Source: Bradyrhizobium canariense (lineage in GTDB: Bacteria; Pseudomonadota; Alphaproteobacteria; Rhizobiales; Xanthobacteraceae). Taken from it: a stretch of DNA of 64,000 bases. This document shows positions 27,401-37,841 of this stretch, piece after piece. The notes under the pieces are model-generated. The model was not told the origin of the DNA and searched no databases. It was given only the letters and a program-made list of their open reading frames with translations. Numbering within the stretch: the stretch's first letter is position 1; each line of letters begins with the position of its first letter. Made by a program: the position numbers and the translations under genes. The DNA is taken from NCBI RefSeq assembly GCF_018130465.1, contig NZ_JAFCKJ010000001.1, positions 62,001-126,000 of the forward strand, given 5' to 3'.

Positions 27401-27867
27401 CGCGCGAGCGCATCGTCGCCTGCAAGGACATCAATCATGAGAACGAGCGGCGCCGCGTCCGCTGTGCCGGCGTCGTGCTGGTACGGCAGCGGCCGGGCAG
27501 CGCCAGCGGCGTCGTGTTCATGACACTGGAGGACGAAACCGGCATCGCCAATGTGGTGGTATGGCCGAAGATCATGGAGCAGTACCGCAAAGAGGTGATG
27601 GGCGCGCGCCTCATCCTGGTCGAGGGCTACATCCAGAGCAGCCCCGAGAAGGTGACGCACCTTATCGCCCAGCGCATGATCGACCGCTCGCACGATCTGG
27701 TCGGCCTCGCCGACGACGCCCTGAGCCGCAAGCATCCGATGCCGGCAGGCGCCGCCCCGATCGCGCCGCTCAACGACGACCCTCGCGCCCGCACGGATGC
27801 GCCCGCGCAAAAAATCCGCCATCCCCGCAACGTCCGCATCCTGCCGCCGTCGCGGGATTTTCATTGA
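24397..27867 (+). CDS. dnaE2: DnaE2 error-prone DNA polymerase III alpha subunit
   Basis: A 1156-residue C-family polymerase for SOS translesion synthesis. An N-terminal PHP domain begins at YAEIGITTNFSFLRGGS; the catalytic acidic motif PDIDVDF gives Asp387 and Asp389; an OB-fold (RVRCAGVVLVRQRPGSASGVVFMTLEDETG) lies near residue 1025. Residues about 855-885 (GASPESIGPHTPGGMDSG and onwards) are an insertion relative to the family as I know it, encoded by a palindromic repeat, but the frame stays open and flanking sequence is normal. It starts at the ATGA overlap with imuB. Confidence 0.94.
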   Translation: MNTPAYAEIGITTNFSFLRGGSDPRAYVHQASILGIPAIGIADHNTLAGVVRAYKELDNDKVLHKPKLLIGTRIVFIDSTPDILVYPRDRAAYGRLCQLLTRGKRGDDITRIVKGECHLTFADLLAFSEGQLLILTLPHRFDAAQAQDILAKLKASGAEGVWLAASLIYRGDDRRRLAQLDDLAAKAKVPLLATNEVLYHHPARRPLQDVLTCIREKTTIEAVGRKLEANAERFLKTPREMARLFRDFPEAIAETTRFADKITFSLDQLKYQYPDEPVPRGKTAQGHLEDLTWAGVDKYFDGKIDDKLRATLKKELALIAELKYAHYFLTVHDIVHYARSQSILCQGRGSAANSAVCYVLGITSVDPTKVDLLFERFISKERLEPPDIDVDFEHSRREEVMQYVYRRYGRHRAAIIATVIHYRPRSAIRDVGKALGLTEDVTAALADTVWGSWGKGLNDMQVRQAGLDPQNSMINLAVELATELIEFPRHLSQHVGGYVLTQDRLDTYVPIGNAAMDDRTFIEWDKDDVDALGMMKVDVLALGMLTCIRKCFDLIDQHKGERWVLASVPQDDSKVYDMLCDGESLGVFQVESRAQMNMLPRLKPRTFYDLVIEVAIVRPGPIQGDMVHPYLRRRNGLEKVNYPSPSPEHGDKDELYRVLHKTLGVPLFQEQAMRIAIEAARFTAEEANGLRRAMATFRNVGTIGKFEDKMIGNMIARGYAPDFARNCFEQIKGFGSYGFPESHAASFAQLVYISSWLKHYHPDAFCCGLLNSQPMGFYAPAQIVSDARKNGVEVRDIDVSCSFAQNTLEEGGGKYCAVRLGFRQIDGFHWLDQDEERLKRLQSSFSIAQLRNVGAPLGASPESIGPHTPGGMDSGVDASSRNDKSKDWADRIVAARNRRPFTSLEDFARDTGLPKRALILLADADAFRSLGLDRREALWQVRRLPDDVPLPLFEVATAREQPDEHAKPLPVMPRAEQVVADYQTIRLSLKGHPMEFLREMFTRERIVACKDINHENERRRVRCAGVVLVRQRPGSASGVVFMTLEDETGIANVVVWPKIMEQYRKEVMGARLILVEGYIQSSPEKVTHLIAQRMIDRSHDLVGLADDALSRKHPMPAGAAPIAPLNDDPRARTDAPAQKIRHPRNVRILPPSRDFH
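26976..27021. repeat. Palindromic repeat inserted in frame inside dnaE2
   Basis: A perfect 12-bp inverted repeat, CCCGGAATCCAT (26976-26987) and ATGGATTCCGGG (27010-27021), lies inside the dnaE2 coding sequence, and the following CGTCGTCCCGGAATGAC looks like the edge of the same kind of dispersed element found between genes here. It encodes about 25-30 extra residues without a frameshift. Confidence 0.7.
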
Positions 27868-27894
27868 GGAATGTAGCGCTCTCTGCTGCCACAC

Positions 27895-27974
27895 CGTCAT
27901 TGCGAGCGCAGCGAAGCAATCCAGACTGTCACCGCGGAGAGATGCTGGATTGCTTCGCTGCGCCCGCAATGACG
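27895..27974. repeat. Intergenic palindromic repeat (CGTCATTGCGAGCG family)
   Basis: Two 30-bp nearly perfect inverted arms (27895-27924 and 27945-27974) enclose a 20-bp centre: CGTCATTGCGAGCGCAGCGA on the left and its complement ending CCGCAATGACG on the right. It lies 28 bp after the dnaE2 stop and may serve as its terminator. Confidence 0.85.
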
Positions 27975-28006
27975 CGTTTTTTGAGGTGATGACTTCCACA
28001 CGCTCG

Positions 28007-28113
28007 GTGTCATACCCAGCGGAGGCGGGGTATCCAGTACACCGCGGCTGCTCGGTTCAATCCGCCCCCTCGGAGTACTGGATCGCCCGATCAAGTCGGG
28101 CGATGACAGTGTG
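28007..28113. repeat. Intergenic palindromic repeat (TATCCAGTAC family)
   Basis: A dyad with GGTATCCAGTAC (left) facing GTACTGGATCGCCC (right), with outer GTCAT / ATGAC ends. It directly follows the repeat at 27895 and abuts the stop codon of the SDR gene. The two adjacent elements fill the dnaE2/SDR convergent gap. Confidence 0.75.
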
Positions 28114-28116
28114 TCC

Positions 28117-28887
28117 CTAAAAATTCACCCGGTTCGAGATCGCACCGTCCACGACCAGATTGGAGCCTGTGGTGAACCCCGACACCGGGCTTGCCAGAAA
28201 CACCGCGGCGCTCGCGATCTCCTGCGGCGTCGCCATGCGTCCCGTTGGATTGCGCTTCATCGCATCCTTGTAGCGCTCGGGCATGTTCTGCTCGATCGTA
28301 TTCCAGACGCCGCCCTTGAAATAGACCGTGCCAGGCGAGACCACGTTGACGCGGATCTTCTTCTTCGCGTATTGCCGCGCCAGTCCCTTGGCCATGTGGA
28401 TCAGTGCCGCCTTGATCGGGCCGTAGGAGCTCGCGAGATCGGCCTGCGCCGCTGAGATCGAGGAGATGATGACGAAGGCGGCGTCGCCACTCTTCTCGCC
28501 GCTGGCCTCGAGGAACGGCCGCGCGGCGTCGAACGCATGGACGGCGCCGAGCAGGTCGAGCCGAAAATTCTGCTCCCAAGATGCGGCATCATGGCCTTGC
28601 GCCATCGCACCCGCATTGGAGAACAGCATGTCGATGCCGCCAAGCTCCTTTGCAGCATTCTCGATCCAGGATTTCAGCGCCGCGCCGTCGGTGACGTCGA
28701 CCGGGCCGCCGGTCGCGCGGATGCCGCTGGCCTTCAACTCCGCAACCGTGGTGGCAACCTGATCGGCGTTGCGTGCGCACACCGCGACATTGGCGCCTTC
28801 ACCGGCCAGCGTCGCCGCAATCGCCCGCCCGATGCCGCGCGTGCCGCCGAGCACGATGGCGTTCTTGCCTTCGAGACCGAGATCCAT
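28117..28887 (-). CDS. Short-chain dehydrogenase/reductase
   Basis: A 256-residue SDR. The NAD(P)-binding motif is GGTRGIG near residue 14, followed by FSNAGA. The catalytic set is Ser in IISSIS, then SYGPIK giving the Tyr-x3-Lys pair, so it is an active classical SDR. Substrate unknown. The ATG at 28887 has AAGGAAA 8 nt upstream; the longer frame reads back into a palindromic repeat and is not credible. No metabolic partner is adjacent. Confidence 0.9.
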   Translation of the reverse strand: MDLGLEGKNAIVLGGTRGIGRAIAATLAGEGANVAVCARNADQVATTVAELKASGIRATGGPVDVTDGAALKSWIENAAKELGGIDMLFSNAGAMAQGHDAASWEQNFRLDLLGAVHAFDAARPFLEASGEKSGDAAFVIISSISAAQADLASSYGPIKAALIHMAKGLARQYAKKKIRVNVVSPGTVYFKGGVWNTIEQNMPERYKDAMKRNPTGRMATPQEIASAAVFLASPVSGFTTGSNLVVDGAISNRVNF

Positions 28888-28953
28888 TGTTGGTTTTCCT
28901 TTTTGTTGATCGTGTGCACCGTTGTGGCAAGTGAAGCGCAATGCCTCCCCAAT

Positions 28954-29075
28954 GTCGTCCTGGCGAAAGCCAGGACCCATTACCACAGGCCGCAGTCGTT
29001 ACGCGATGCTGTGGCCAGGGCATATGGCCACAACATTCGACCGGGGCAATGGGTCCTGGCTTTCGCCAGGACGAC
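28954..29075. repeat. Intergenic palindromic repeat with 27-bp perfect arms
   Basis: GTCGTCCTGGCGAAAGCCAG onwards (28954-28980) is the exact reverse complement of 29049-29075. The 68-bp centre has a smaller nested dyad around GGCCAGGGCATATGGCC. It sits between the SDR start and the small membrane protein gene; an RNA copy would fold strongly. This is the most perfect repeat in the window. Confidence 0.88.
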
Positions 29076-29116
29076 GCCAAGCGTGTGGTCGATCGCGCCG
29101 CTCACATCGATGGCCC

Positions 29117-29404
29117 TCACTCCGGTGCCGCCCCCACCGGCGGGCCGCCGGGCGGGCGGTGCAGGAATGTCAGTGAGGCATAGGCGCCGGCCCAGGAGCC
29201 GATCGCGGCGAACGCCACATAGAAAGCGTTTTCGGTGTAGCTGATCACCGCATAGGAGGAGAGCAGGTACCAGACCGCGCTCCAGTTCGCCGCGGGCACG
29301 CGCTTGCGCGCGATCACGGCCGAGGTGAACATGACATAGACCGCGTCGGTGGCCGCCGTTGCGATGAACACGGCGCCTGCGGTGAGGGGATCGATGGCGG
29401 CCAT
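29117..29404 (-). CDS. Small membrane protein of unknown function
   Basis: A 95-residue protein with about three hydrophobic segments (roughly residues 8-30, 42-58 and 62-82) and a Pro/Gly-rich tail (HRPPGGPPVGAAPE). I do not recognise a family. The ATG at 29404 begins MAAIDPLTAGAVFIATAATDA without a signal peptide, so it is probably an inner-membrane protein. It lies divergent to the CoA transferase gene, with 55 bp between their starts. It reads as a real gene because of its hydrophobic pattern and lack of a coding rival. Confidence 0.7.
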   Translation of the reverse strand: MAAIDPLTAGAVFIATAATDAVYVMFTSAVIARKRVPAANWSAVWYLLSSYAVISYTENAFYVAFAAIGSWAGAYASLTFLHRPPGGPPVGAAPE

Positions 29405-29459
29405 TGCATGTCCTTGTGTGCTAATGCGATGGTCGCAAAACTAAAGGGAGAGAAGGGTC

Positions 29460-30872
29460 ATGCAAAGCCCCACCGAATTTCTTAGTGGCATCTGGACCGC
29501 CGCGGGCGGTGATAAAGCCGCGCTTGCGCGCGTGCGGCTGACGGGCGAAGAGCCGCAGATCCCGTCCTCGTTTCGCGTCGCAATTGCCGGCCAGACGACG
29601 ATCGCCGCCGCCGGCCTCGCCGCCGCCGAAATCTGGAGATTGCGCAGCGGCGAGGCGCAGGACGTTAGCGTCGACCTGCGCCATGCCGTCGCCGAATGCC
29701 GCTCCGAGCGCTATTTACGCGTCGACGACAAGCCGCCGCCGCCCGCCTGGGACGCCATCGCTGGCGTCTACAGAACCGGTGACAATCGCTTCGTCCGCTG
29801 CCACACCAATTTCCCGCATCATCGCGACGCCGTCTGCAAGGTTCTCGCCTGCGAACCCGAGCGCGAGAAGGTGCAGGCCGCATTGATGCAATGGAAGGGC
29901 GAGGATTTCGAAACTGCGGCTTACACTGCGGGCGGCGTTGTGGCCCTGATGCGCTCCTACGACGAATGGTCGGCGCTGCCGCAGGCTCGCGCGCTCGCCG
30001 CATTGCCGCTGGTCTCGATCGAGAAGATCGGCGAGGCCCCGCCAAAGCCGTGGCCGCAAGAACTGTCGAACGGCGATCGTCCGCTCTCAGGCCTGCGCGT
30101 GCTCGATCTCTCTCGCGTCATCGCGGGCCCCGTCGCCGGCCGCACGCTCGCCGCGCACGGCGCGGATGTGTTGCTCGTGTCAGGCCCCGCGCTGCCGGCC
30201 ATTCCGTGGCTGACCATCGAAACCGGCCGCGGCAAGCTCACCACCTTCATCGAGCTGAAGAGCGAGGCGGGCAGAGCGCAGATGCGCGCGCTGTTGAAGG
30301 ATGCCGACATCTTCTCGCAAGGCTATCGCCCGCGCGCGCTCGCCGCTCTCGGCTTTACGCCGGAGGACGCCGCGAAAATCAATCCCGGCATCGTCTACGT
30401 GACGCTGTCGGCCTACGGCCATGCCGGTCCCTGGGCGGAGCGGCGCGGCTTCGATTCGCTGGTGCAGACCACGACCGGCTTCAACCATGCCGAGGGACAG
30501 GCCGCCGGCCTCGACGGGCCGAAGGAATTGCCGGCACAGATGCTCGACCACGCCACCGGCTATCTGATGGCGTTCGGTGCGATGATGGCCAAGGCCCGCC
30601 AGGCCCGCGAAGGTGGCAGCTGGCACGTGCGCGTGTCGCTGGCGCAGACCGGGCGCTGGCTGTGGAATCTCGGACGGCTCGAAGGTGGCCTGAACACCCC
30701 GGATATTACGGGCGAGGCCGTACATGCTGCATTCATTGAAAGCATGCCATCTGGCTTCGGCACGTTGAAGGCGGTGCGCCATTCAGCACTGCTGTCGAAG
30801 ACGCCGGCGCAATGGGCGCGTCCGGCGATGCCGCTCGGCAGTCATCCTGCACAGTGGCCAGTGCGAACCTGA
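29460..30872 (+). CDS. CaiB/BaiF family CoA transferase
   Basis: A 470-residue class III (formyl-CoA transferase type) CoA transferase. The core is visible from LSGLRVLDLSRVIAGPVAGRTLAAHGADV (about residue 210) through TGRGKLTTFIELKSEAGR and the FSQGYRPRALAALGF region. In this family the DLSRVIAGP motif begins the N-terminal Rossmann part; here about 200 residues precede it, so it belongs to the longer two-part subfamily. It moves CoA between carboxylic acids; substrates unknown. A good AAGGGAGAGAAGG leader precedes ATG 29460. Confidence 0.88.
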   Translation: MQSPTEFLSGIWTAAGGDKAALARVRLTGEEPQIPSSFRVAIAGQTTIAAAGLAAAEIWRLRSGEAQDVSVDLRHAVAECRSERYLRVDDKPPPPAWDAIAGVYRTGDNRFVRCHTNFPHHRDAVCKVLACEPEREKVQAALMQWKGEDFETAAYTAGGVVALMRSYDEWSALPQARALAALPLVSIEKIGEAPPKPWPQELSNGDRPLSGLRVLDLSRVIAGPVAGRTLAAHGADVLLVSGPALPAIPWLTIETGRGKLTTFIELKSEAGRAQMRALLKDADIFSQGYRPRALAALGFTPEDAAKINPGIVYVTLSAYGHAGPWAERRGFDSLVQTTTGFNHAEGQAAGLDGPKELPAQMLDHATGYLMAFGAMMAKARQAREGGSWHVRVSLAQTGRWLWNLGRLEGGLNTPDITGEAVHAAFIESMPSGFGTLKAVRHSALLSKTPAQWARPAMPLGSHPAQWPVRT

Positions 30873-31017
30873 CGTGGGGCTGACGTGTCGCAAAATTTTA
30901 ACGCAAACCTCAAGGCGATCGGTACTTTTTAGGTTGTTTGAAATCTCAATTCGGCACTATTAGCGCGACCGATGAGGCAGGCATCCGCCGGTATCATCGC
31001 AGACATGACCGGGCCCC

Positions 31018-32262
31018 ATGGTAGTTGAAAATACCAAGCGATTGCAGGTGCTTACAAAACAACGGGTGATCACATCCGTAGTTTTACTAGCTCTTGCCGG
31101 TGCCGGGGCCTACGGCTTCCTCTATGCGGGAGCCAAGGACAAGAGCCACTCCGAGATCTCCAGCCAGTCGCGCAGGAATGCGCAGAACTTCACGCCGACG
31201 CCGTCGGAATGGGCGACGCTGACAATCGAGCCGGTCAAGGCCAAGACCTTCCGCGCCGAGTATGTCACTGAGGGCAAAGTCGCGGTCGACGAGGACCGTT
31301 CGACGCCGGTGTTTTCGCCCTATGCGGGCCGGGTGACCAAGCTGCTCGCCAAGCCCGGCGAGATGCTGAAGCAAGGTCAACCGCTGTTCACGATCGAGGC
31401 CGCCGACACCGTGCAGGCCCAGAACGATTTCATCGCGGCGATGACCTCGCAGAACAAGGCGAAGTCGGCGATCGATCTTGCCGACATCCAGTTCAAGCGC
31501 GCCAAGGACCTCTACGAGGGCCATGCCATCCCACTGAAGGACTATCAGCAGGCGGAAGCGACCCAGGTTCAGGCGCAGAACGACATGCGCTCCTCGGCGA
31601 CGGCGCTGGAAGCCGCGCGCAACAAGCTGCGTATCCTCGGCTTCACCGACGAGACCATCAAGGCGTTCCAGGACAAGGGCATCATCAATCCGGAAGTCAC
31701 GATCTATTCGCCGATCGCGGGGACGGTCGTGCAGCGTAAGATCGGCCCCGGCCAGTACGTCAATTCCGGCGCCAGCGATCCGGTCTTCGTGGTCGGCGAC
31801 CTCTCTACGGTCTGGCTCACCGCCTTCGTGCGCGAGAGCGATGCGGCCGCCGTGTGCATCGGGCAGGACATCACCGTCAACGTGATGGCGCTGCCGGGCC
31901 GCCCCTTGACCGCCAGGATCAACTACGTCGCCGCCGCGATCGATGCGAACACCCGTCGCCTGCTGGTCCGCGCCACCATCGACAACAAGGACGGCCTGCT
32001 GAAGCCGGAGATGTTTGCCAACGTCACGATCTATTCGTCCGGCGACCGCGCCGCGCCGGCGGTACCGAAGCAGGCCTTGATCTACGAAGCCGACAAGGTC
32101 CGCCTCTGGGTCGCACGCGAGGACAAGTCGGTCGAGCTGCGCGAGATCAAGATCGGCCTCATCAATGGTAACCTCGTCGAGGTCACCAGCAATCTGAAGC
32201 CCGGCGAGCAGGTGGTCACCAAAGGTAGCCTGTTCATCGACCGCGCGGCGTCCGGCAGCTGA
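31018..32262 (+). CDS. RND efflux periplasmic adaptor (CusB/CzcB-like)
   Basis: A 414-residue membrane fusion protein. One N-terminal helix (about residues 17-37) anchors it, followed by the barrel-sandwich lipoyl halves (VFSPYAGRVTKLLAKPGE and TIYSPIAGTVVQRKIGPGQYV), the helical hairpin between them (about 135-205), and beta-barrel and membrane-proximal domains. It links the inner-membrane pump to an outer-membrane channel. The permease gene follows 29 bp downstream. No His/Met-rich metal-binding tail is visible, so metal specificity is not shown by the sequence. Confidence 0.92.
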   Translation: MVVENTKRLQVLTKQRVITSVVLLALAGAGAYGFLYAGAKDKSHSEISSQSRRNAQNFTPTPSEWATLTIEPVKAKTFRAEYVTEGKVAVDEDRSTPVFSPYAGRVTKLLAKPGEMLKQGQPLFTIEAADTVQAQNDFIAAMTSQNKAKSAIDLADIQFKRAKDLYEGHAIPLKDYQQAEATQVQAQNDMRSSATALEAARNKLRILGFTDETIKAFQDKGIINPEVTIYSPIAGTVVQRKIGPGQYVNSGASDPVFVVGDLSTVWLTAFVRESDAAAVCIGQDITVNVMALPGRPLTARINYVAAAIDANTRRLLVRATIDNKDGLLKPEMFANVTIYSSGDRAAPAVPKQALIYEADKVRLWVAREDKSVELREIKIGLINGNLVEVTSNLKPGEQVVTKGSLFIDRAASGS

Positions 32263-32291
32263 TCGACGACCCAAGAAAATTGAAGACCTGA

Positions 32292-35408
<3,117 letters not shown>

Positions 35409-35417
35409 CGCCGTCTG

Positions 35418-36044
35418 TCACAGCATTTGCTGCGCGATCCGCACCAGCATCATGGTGCCGAGGCCCAGCAGCATCAGGCTGGCCAACCGACTGCTCATCG
35501 ACAGCATGCGCGGCGTCAGCCGTGACCGCGCCGTTGCCACGATCGTGCTGAGCACGGTCCACCAGATCGCGGAACCGACGAAGACGCCGGTGATCAGCGG
35601 GGCTGCCGCGGCCTGCATGGAGAAGGCGTGCAGCGCAGCCAGAAACAGGATGACGGTCAGCGGATTGGTGAACCCGAGCGCGATGGCGCTGAGATAGGCG
35701 CGCGCCAGACGCACATTGCCGATGCCGTCCGTCGCCTGGAGCGCGACGGAGCCGCGATGAGTCCGGATCGCGAACCACAGTAGCGTCAGCGCCGAGACGA
35801 TGCCGAAGCCGACGGCATTGGCTTCGACCCAGGGCTGTGCCAGTGAGCCCAGTCCCAAAACCGCGAGGGCGCTGTAGGTGAGATGCACGGTCGCCGCGCC
35901 GAAGCCGGTTGCGAGGCCCGTGGCCATGCCTGATGCCAATGTGCGCTGAATGCACAGCATGCCCATTGGTCCGATGGGGGCGGCGACGGTGAAACCAATT
36001 CCAATGCCGGAAAAAAGCGCGGCAAGATAATGCGATAAAGGCAT
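35418..36044 (-). CDS. LysE/RhtB family amino-acid exporter
   Basis: A 208-residue inner-membrane exporter with about six helices. The N-terminal signature GFTVAAPIGPMGMLCIQRTLASG (Pro-Ile-Gly-Pro variant) and the internal GFTNPLTVILFLAAL motif are characteristic of LysE translocators. It exports an amino acid or small amine; substrate unknown. It converges on the RND permease with only 9 bp between stops. The ATG at 36044 is the first good start. Confidence 0.88.
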   Translation of the reverse strand: MPLSHYLAALFSGIGIGFTVAAPIGPMGMLCIQRTLASGMATGLATGFGAATVHLTYSALAVLGLGSLAQPWVEANAVGFGIVSALTLLWFAIRTHRGSVALQATDGIGNVRLARAYLSAIALGFTNPLTVILFLAALHAFSMQAAAAPLITGVFVGSAIWWTVLSTIVATARSRLTPRMLSMSSRLASLMLLGLGTMMLVRIAQQML

Positions 36045-36244
36045 GCGACCGCACGAACAGATGAAATCTGTGCATGTGGGTACCGGCGAAAATGAATCGT
36101 CGCCTCAACCATACGGGTGAAAGGCGAAAAGAAACTCAAACACGTTCGTGTGAGTCCAACGACATTGTGCTCTCACGACAACAGTTCCACGACTGACATG
36201 GAACTGCGTCGCATTTCGTTGAACCTAATTCCCCGTGTCGCGAC

Positions 36245-37207
36245 TCAGAACCCGTAAAGTTGCGACGGGTTGTCGACCAGGATCTTCTTGCGCACATTCG
36301 CATCCGGTGTCCACACCGGAAGCTGGTTGAGCAAGCGGCCATCGTCAATCTGATAGAGAGGCGCGATGTCCGTGGCTTTACGTCCCTCGACGCGGCTCGA
36401 ATCCGGATGCGGCCAGTCCGTGCCCCAGACGATGCGGTCCGCATTCGCCGCGATCAGCGCGCGGGCATACGGCACCATGTCCTGATAATCGGGTGCGAGC
36501 TTCGACGAGCGGTAGGCGCCGGAGATTTTCACGTAGGCCTTGCCGGATTTGACGAGCTCGACCAGGTCGGCAAAGCCCGGCTGCTCGAGCCCGAGCGAAG
36601 CCTCGAGCCCGCCAAAATGGTCGAACACGGCGGGCACAGGTGAAGCCAGCACGAGTTCCTTGATCGCCGAGATCATCGGCAGCGTGGTGTAGAGCTGCAC
36701 GTGCCAGCCGCGCGCCTTCATGCGCTCGACGGCGGCCGTGAAGCGCGCCCGGCCGATATTTGGATCGCTGACGCCGCCTGTCGCGAGATTGATGCGGATG
36801 CCGCGGAAGCCGTCCGTCTGCATCGTGTCGAGCTGGGCCTCCGTCGTCTTGTCATCGATCACCGCCACCCCGCGCGCGGTCGCGCCGCGCGCCTTCATGC
36901 CGAACAGGGTGGAGGAATTATCGGTGCCGTAGACGCTCGGCGTCACGATCACCACGCGCTCGATATGCAGCGCCTTGTGCAACGCGGCCATTTCCTCCGG
37001 CGAAGCCGGCTCCGGCGTGTAGACGCGGCCCGCGAAGAACGGAAATTTTTCGACATCGCCATGGATGTGGGTGTGGCAGTCGCAGGCATGGGCCGGGACG
37101 TCGAAATTGACCGGCGTGGCGGGCTGCGCGGCACGTGCGTTGGCTTTGTTCGACATGGCAACTCCGGCGGCAAGGGAGGCAAGTAGGACGCTGCGTCGGT
37201 TCAGCAT
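36245..37207 (-). CDS. Tat-exported amidohydrolase (amidohydrolase_2 family)
   Basis: A 320-residue TIM-barrel amidohydrolase with a twin-arginine signal (NRRSVLLASLAAGVAM). The metal motif DCHTHIHG (about residue 43) and the C-terminal WGTDWPHP define the PF04909 (2-pyrone-4,6-dicarboxylate lactonase/ACMSD-like) family. It probably hydrolyses or decarboxylates an aromatic or lactone compound in the periplasm. The ATG at 37207 has GGGAGA upstream. Export is unusual for this family, most of whose members are cytosolic. Confidence 0.9.
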   Translation of the reverse strand: MLNRRSVLLASLAAGVAMSNKANARAAQPATPVNFDVPAHACDCHTHIHGDVEKFPFFAGRVYTPEPASPEEMAALHKALHIERVVIVTPSVYGTDNSSTLFGMKARGATARGVAVIDDKTTEAQLDTMQTDGFRGIRINLATGGVSDPNIGRARFTAAVERMKARGWHVQLYTTLPMISAIKELVLASPVPAVFDHFGGLEASLGLEQPGFADLVELVKSGKAYVKISGAYRSSKLAPDYQDMVPYARALIAANADRIVWGTDWPHPDSSRVEGRKATDIAPLYQIDDGRLLNQLPVWTPDANVRKKILVDNPSQLYGF

Positions 37208-37258
37208 GGTTTTTCTCCCTGATTTTATTATTTGGCAGTGGTCCCGGATGGTATCACA

Positions 37259-37816
37259 TCAACCCGGCAACTGCTCCGCTTCGCTGCATAGCTGCTGGAC
37301 GAGGTCCGCAAGCGGGCGTGAGCCGTCAACGCGCACCACCGGGCAGGGCAAGCCCGCGAGCCACGCTTCATCCTTTGCAAGACTGCGGCCTTCGCGATCT
37401 CCGGCTTCGTAGCGCGAGGCCCATTCGACAAAAGATTCAGTCTCATCATGACGCCAGCCGCCCGGCGCGACGGCGTCAGCGCCGAAATGGGCGGCCTCGC
37501 GAGAGCGCAATCGCGTCAGCCGGATTTCGCGCGGCGTGTTCACGAAGACGACCAGATCGAAAAGCGGAACAAGCTCGTCGCCCCAACCGGTGACGGTTCC
37601 GCTCAGCACCCAATCGAGACGCGGCAGAAACATCTCGCGCATCAGGCGCAGGCGATCGGCGGCCGGGCGCGTGGTCTGGTAGGGCGGTGCTGTCGGCAGC
37701 CAGAAATAATCGTCGCTGTCGTGATGCGGCAGCGCTAGCCGGCCGGCGAGCGCGCGGCCGATCGTCGTCACGCCGGAGCCTGAAGCTCCCATCAGATGGA
37801 TGCGGAGGCTTTTCAT
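37259..37816 (-). CDS. P-loop kinase-like ATPase (adenylate kinase/shikimate kinase fold)
   Basis: A 185-residue P-loop protein. Walker A is GASGSGVTT (about residue 10), followed by HHDSDDYFW, which fits the acidic position of small-molecule kinases, and DLVVFVNTP. This resembles FlaR/topology-modulation-type kinases more than adenylate kinase. Substrate unknown. ATG 37816 is used; a GTG three codons upstream is possible and no ribosome site decides between them. It lies between the Tat amidohydrolase and tolC genes, all on the minus strand. Confidence 0.8.
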   Translation of the reverse strand: MKSLRIHLMGASGSGVTTIGRALAGRLALPHHDSDDYFWLPTAPPYQTTRPAADRLRLMREMFLPRLDWVLSGTVTGWGDELVPLFDLVVFVNTPREIRLTRLRSREAAHFGADAVAPGGWRHDETESFVEWASRYEAGDREGRSLAKDEAWLAGLPCPVVRVDGSRPLADLVQQLCSEAEQLPG

Positions 37817-37841
37817 CGGCACCACGCCAGACGATTTGAAA

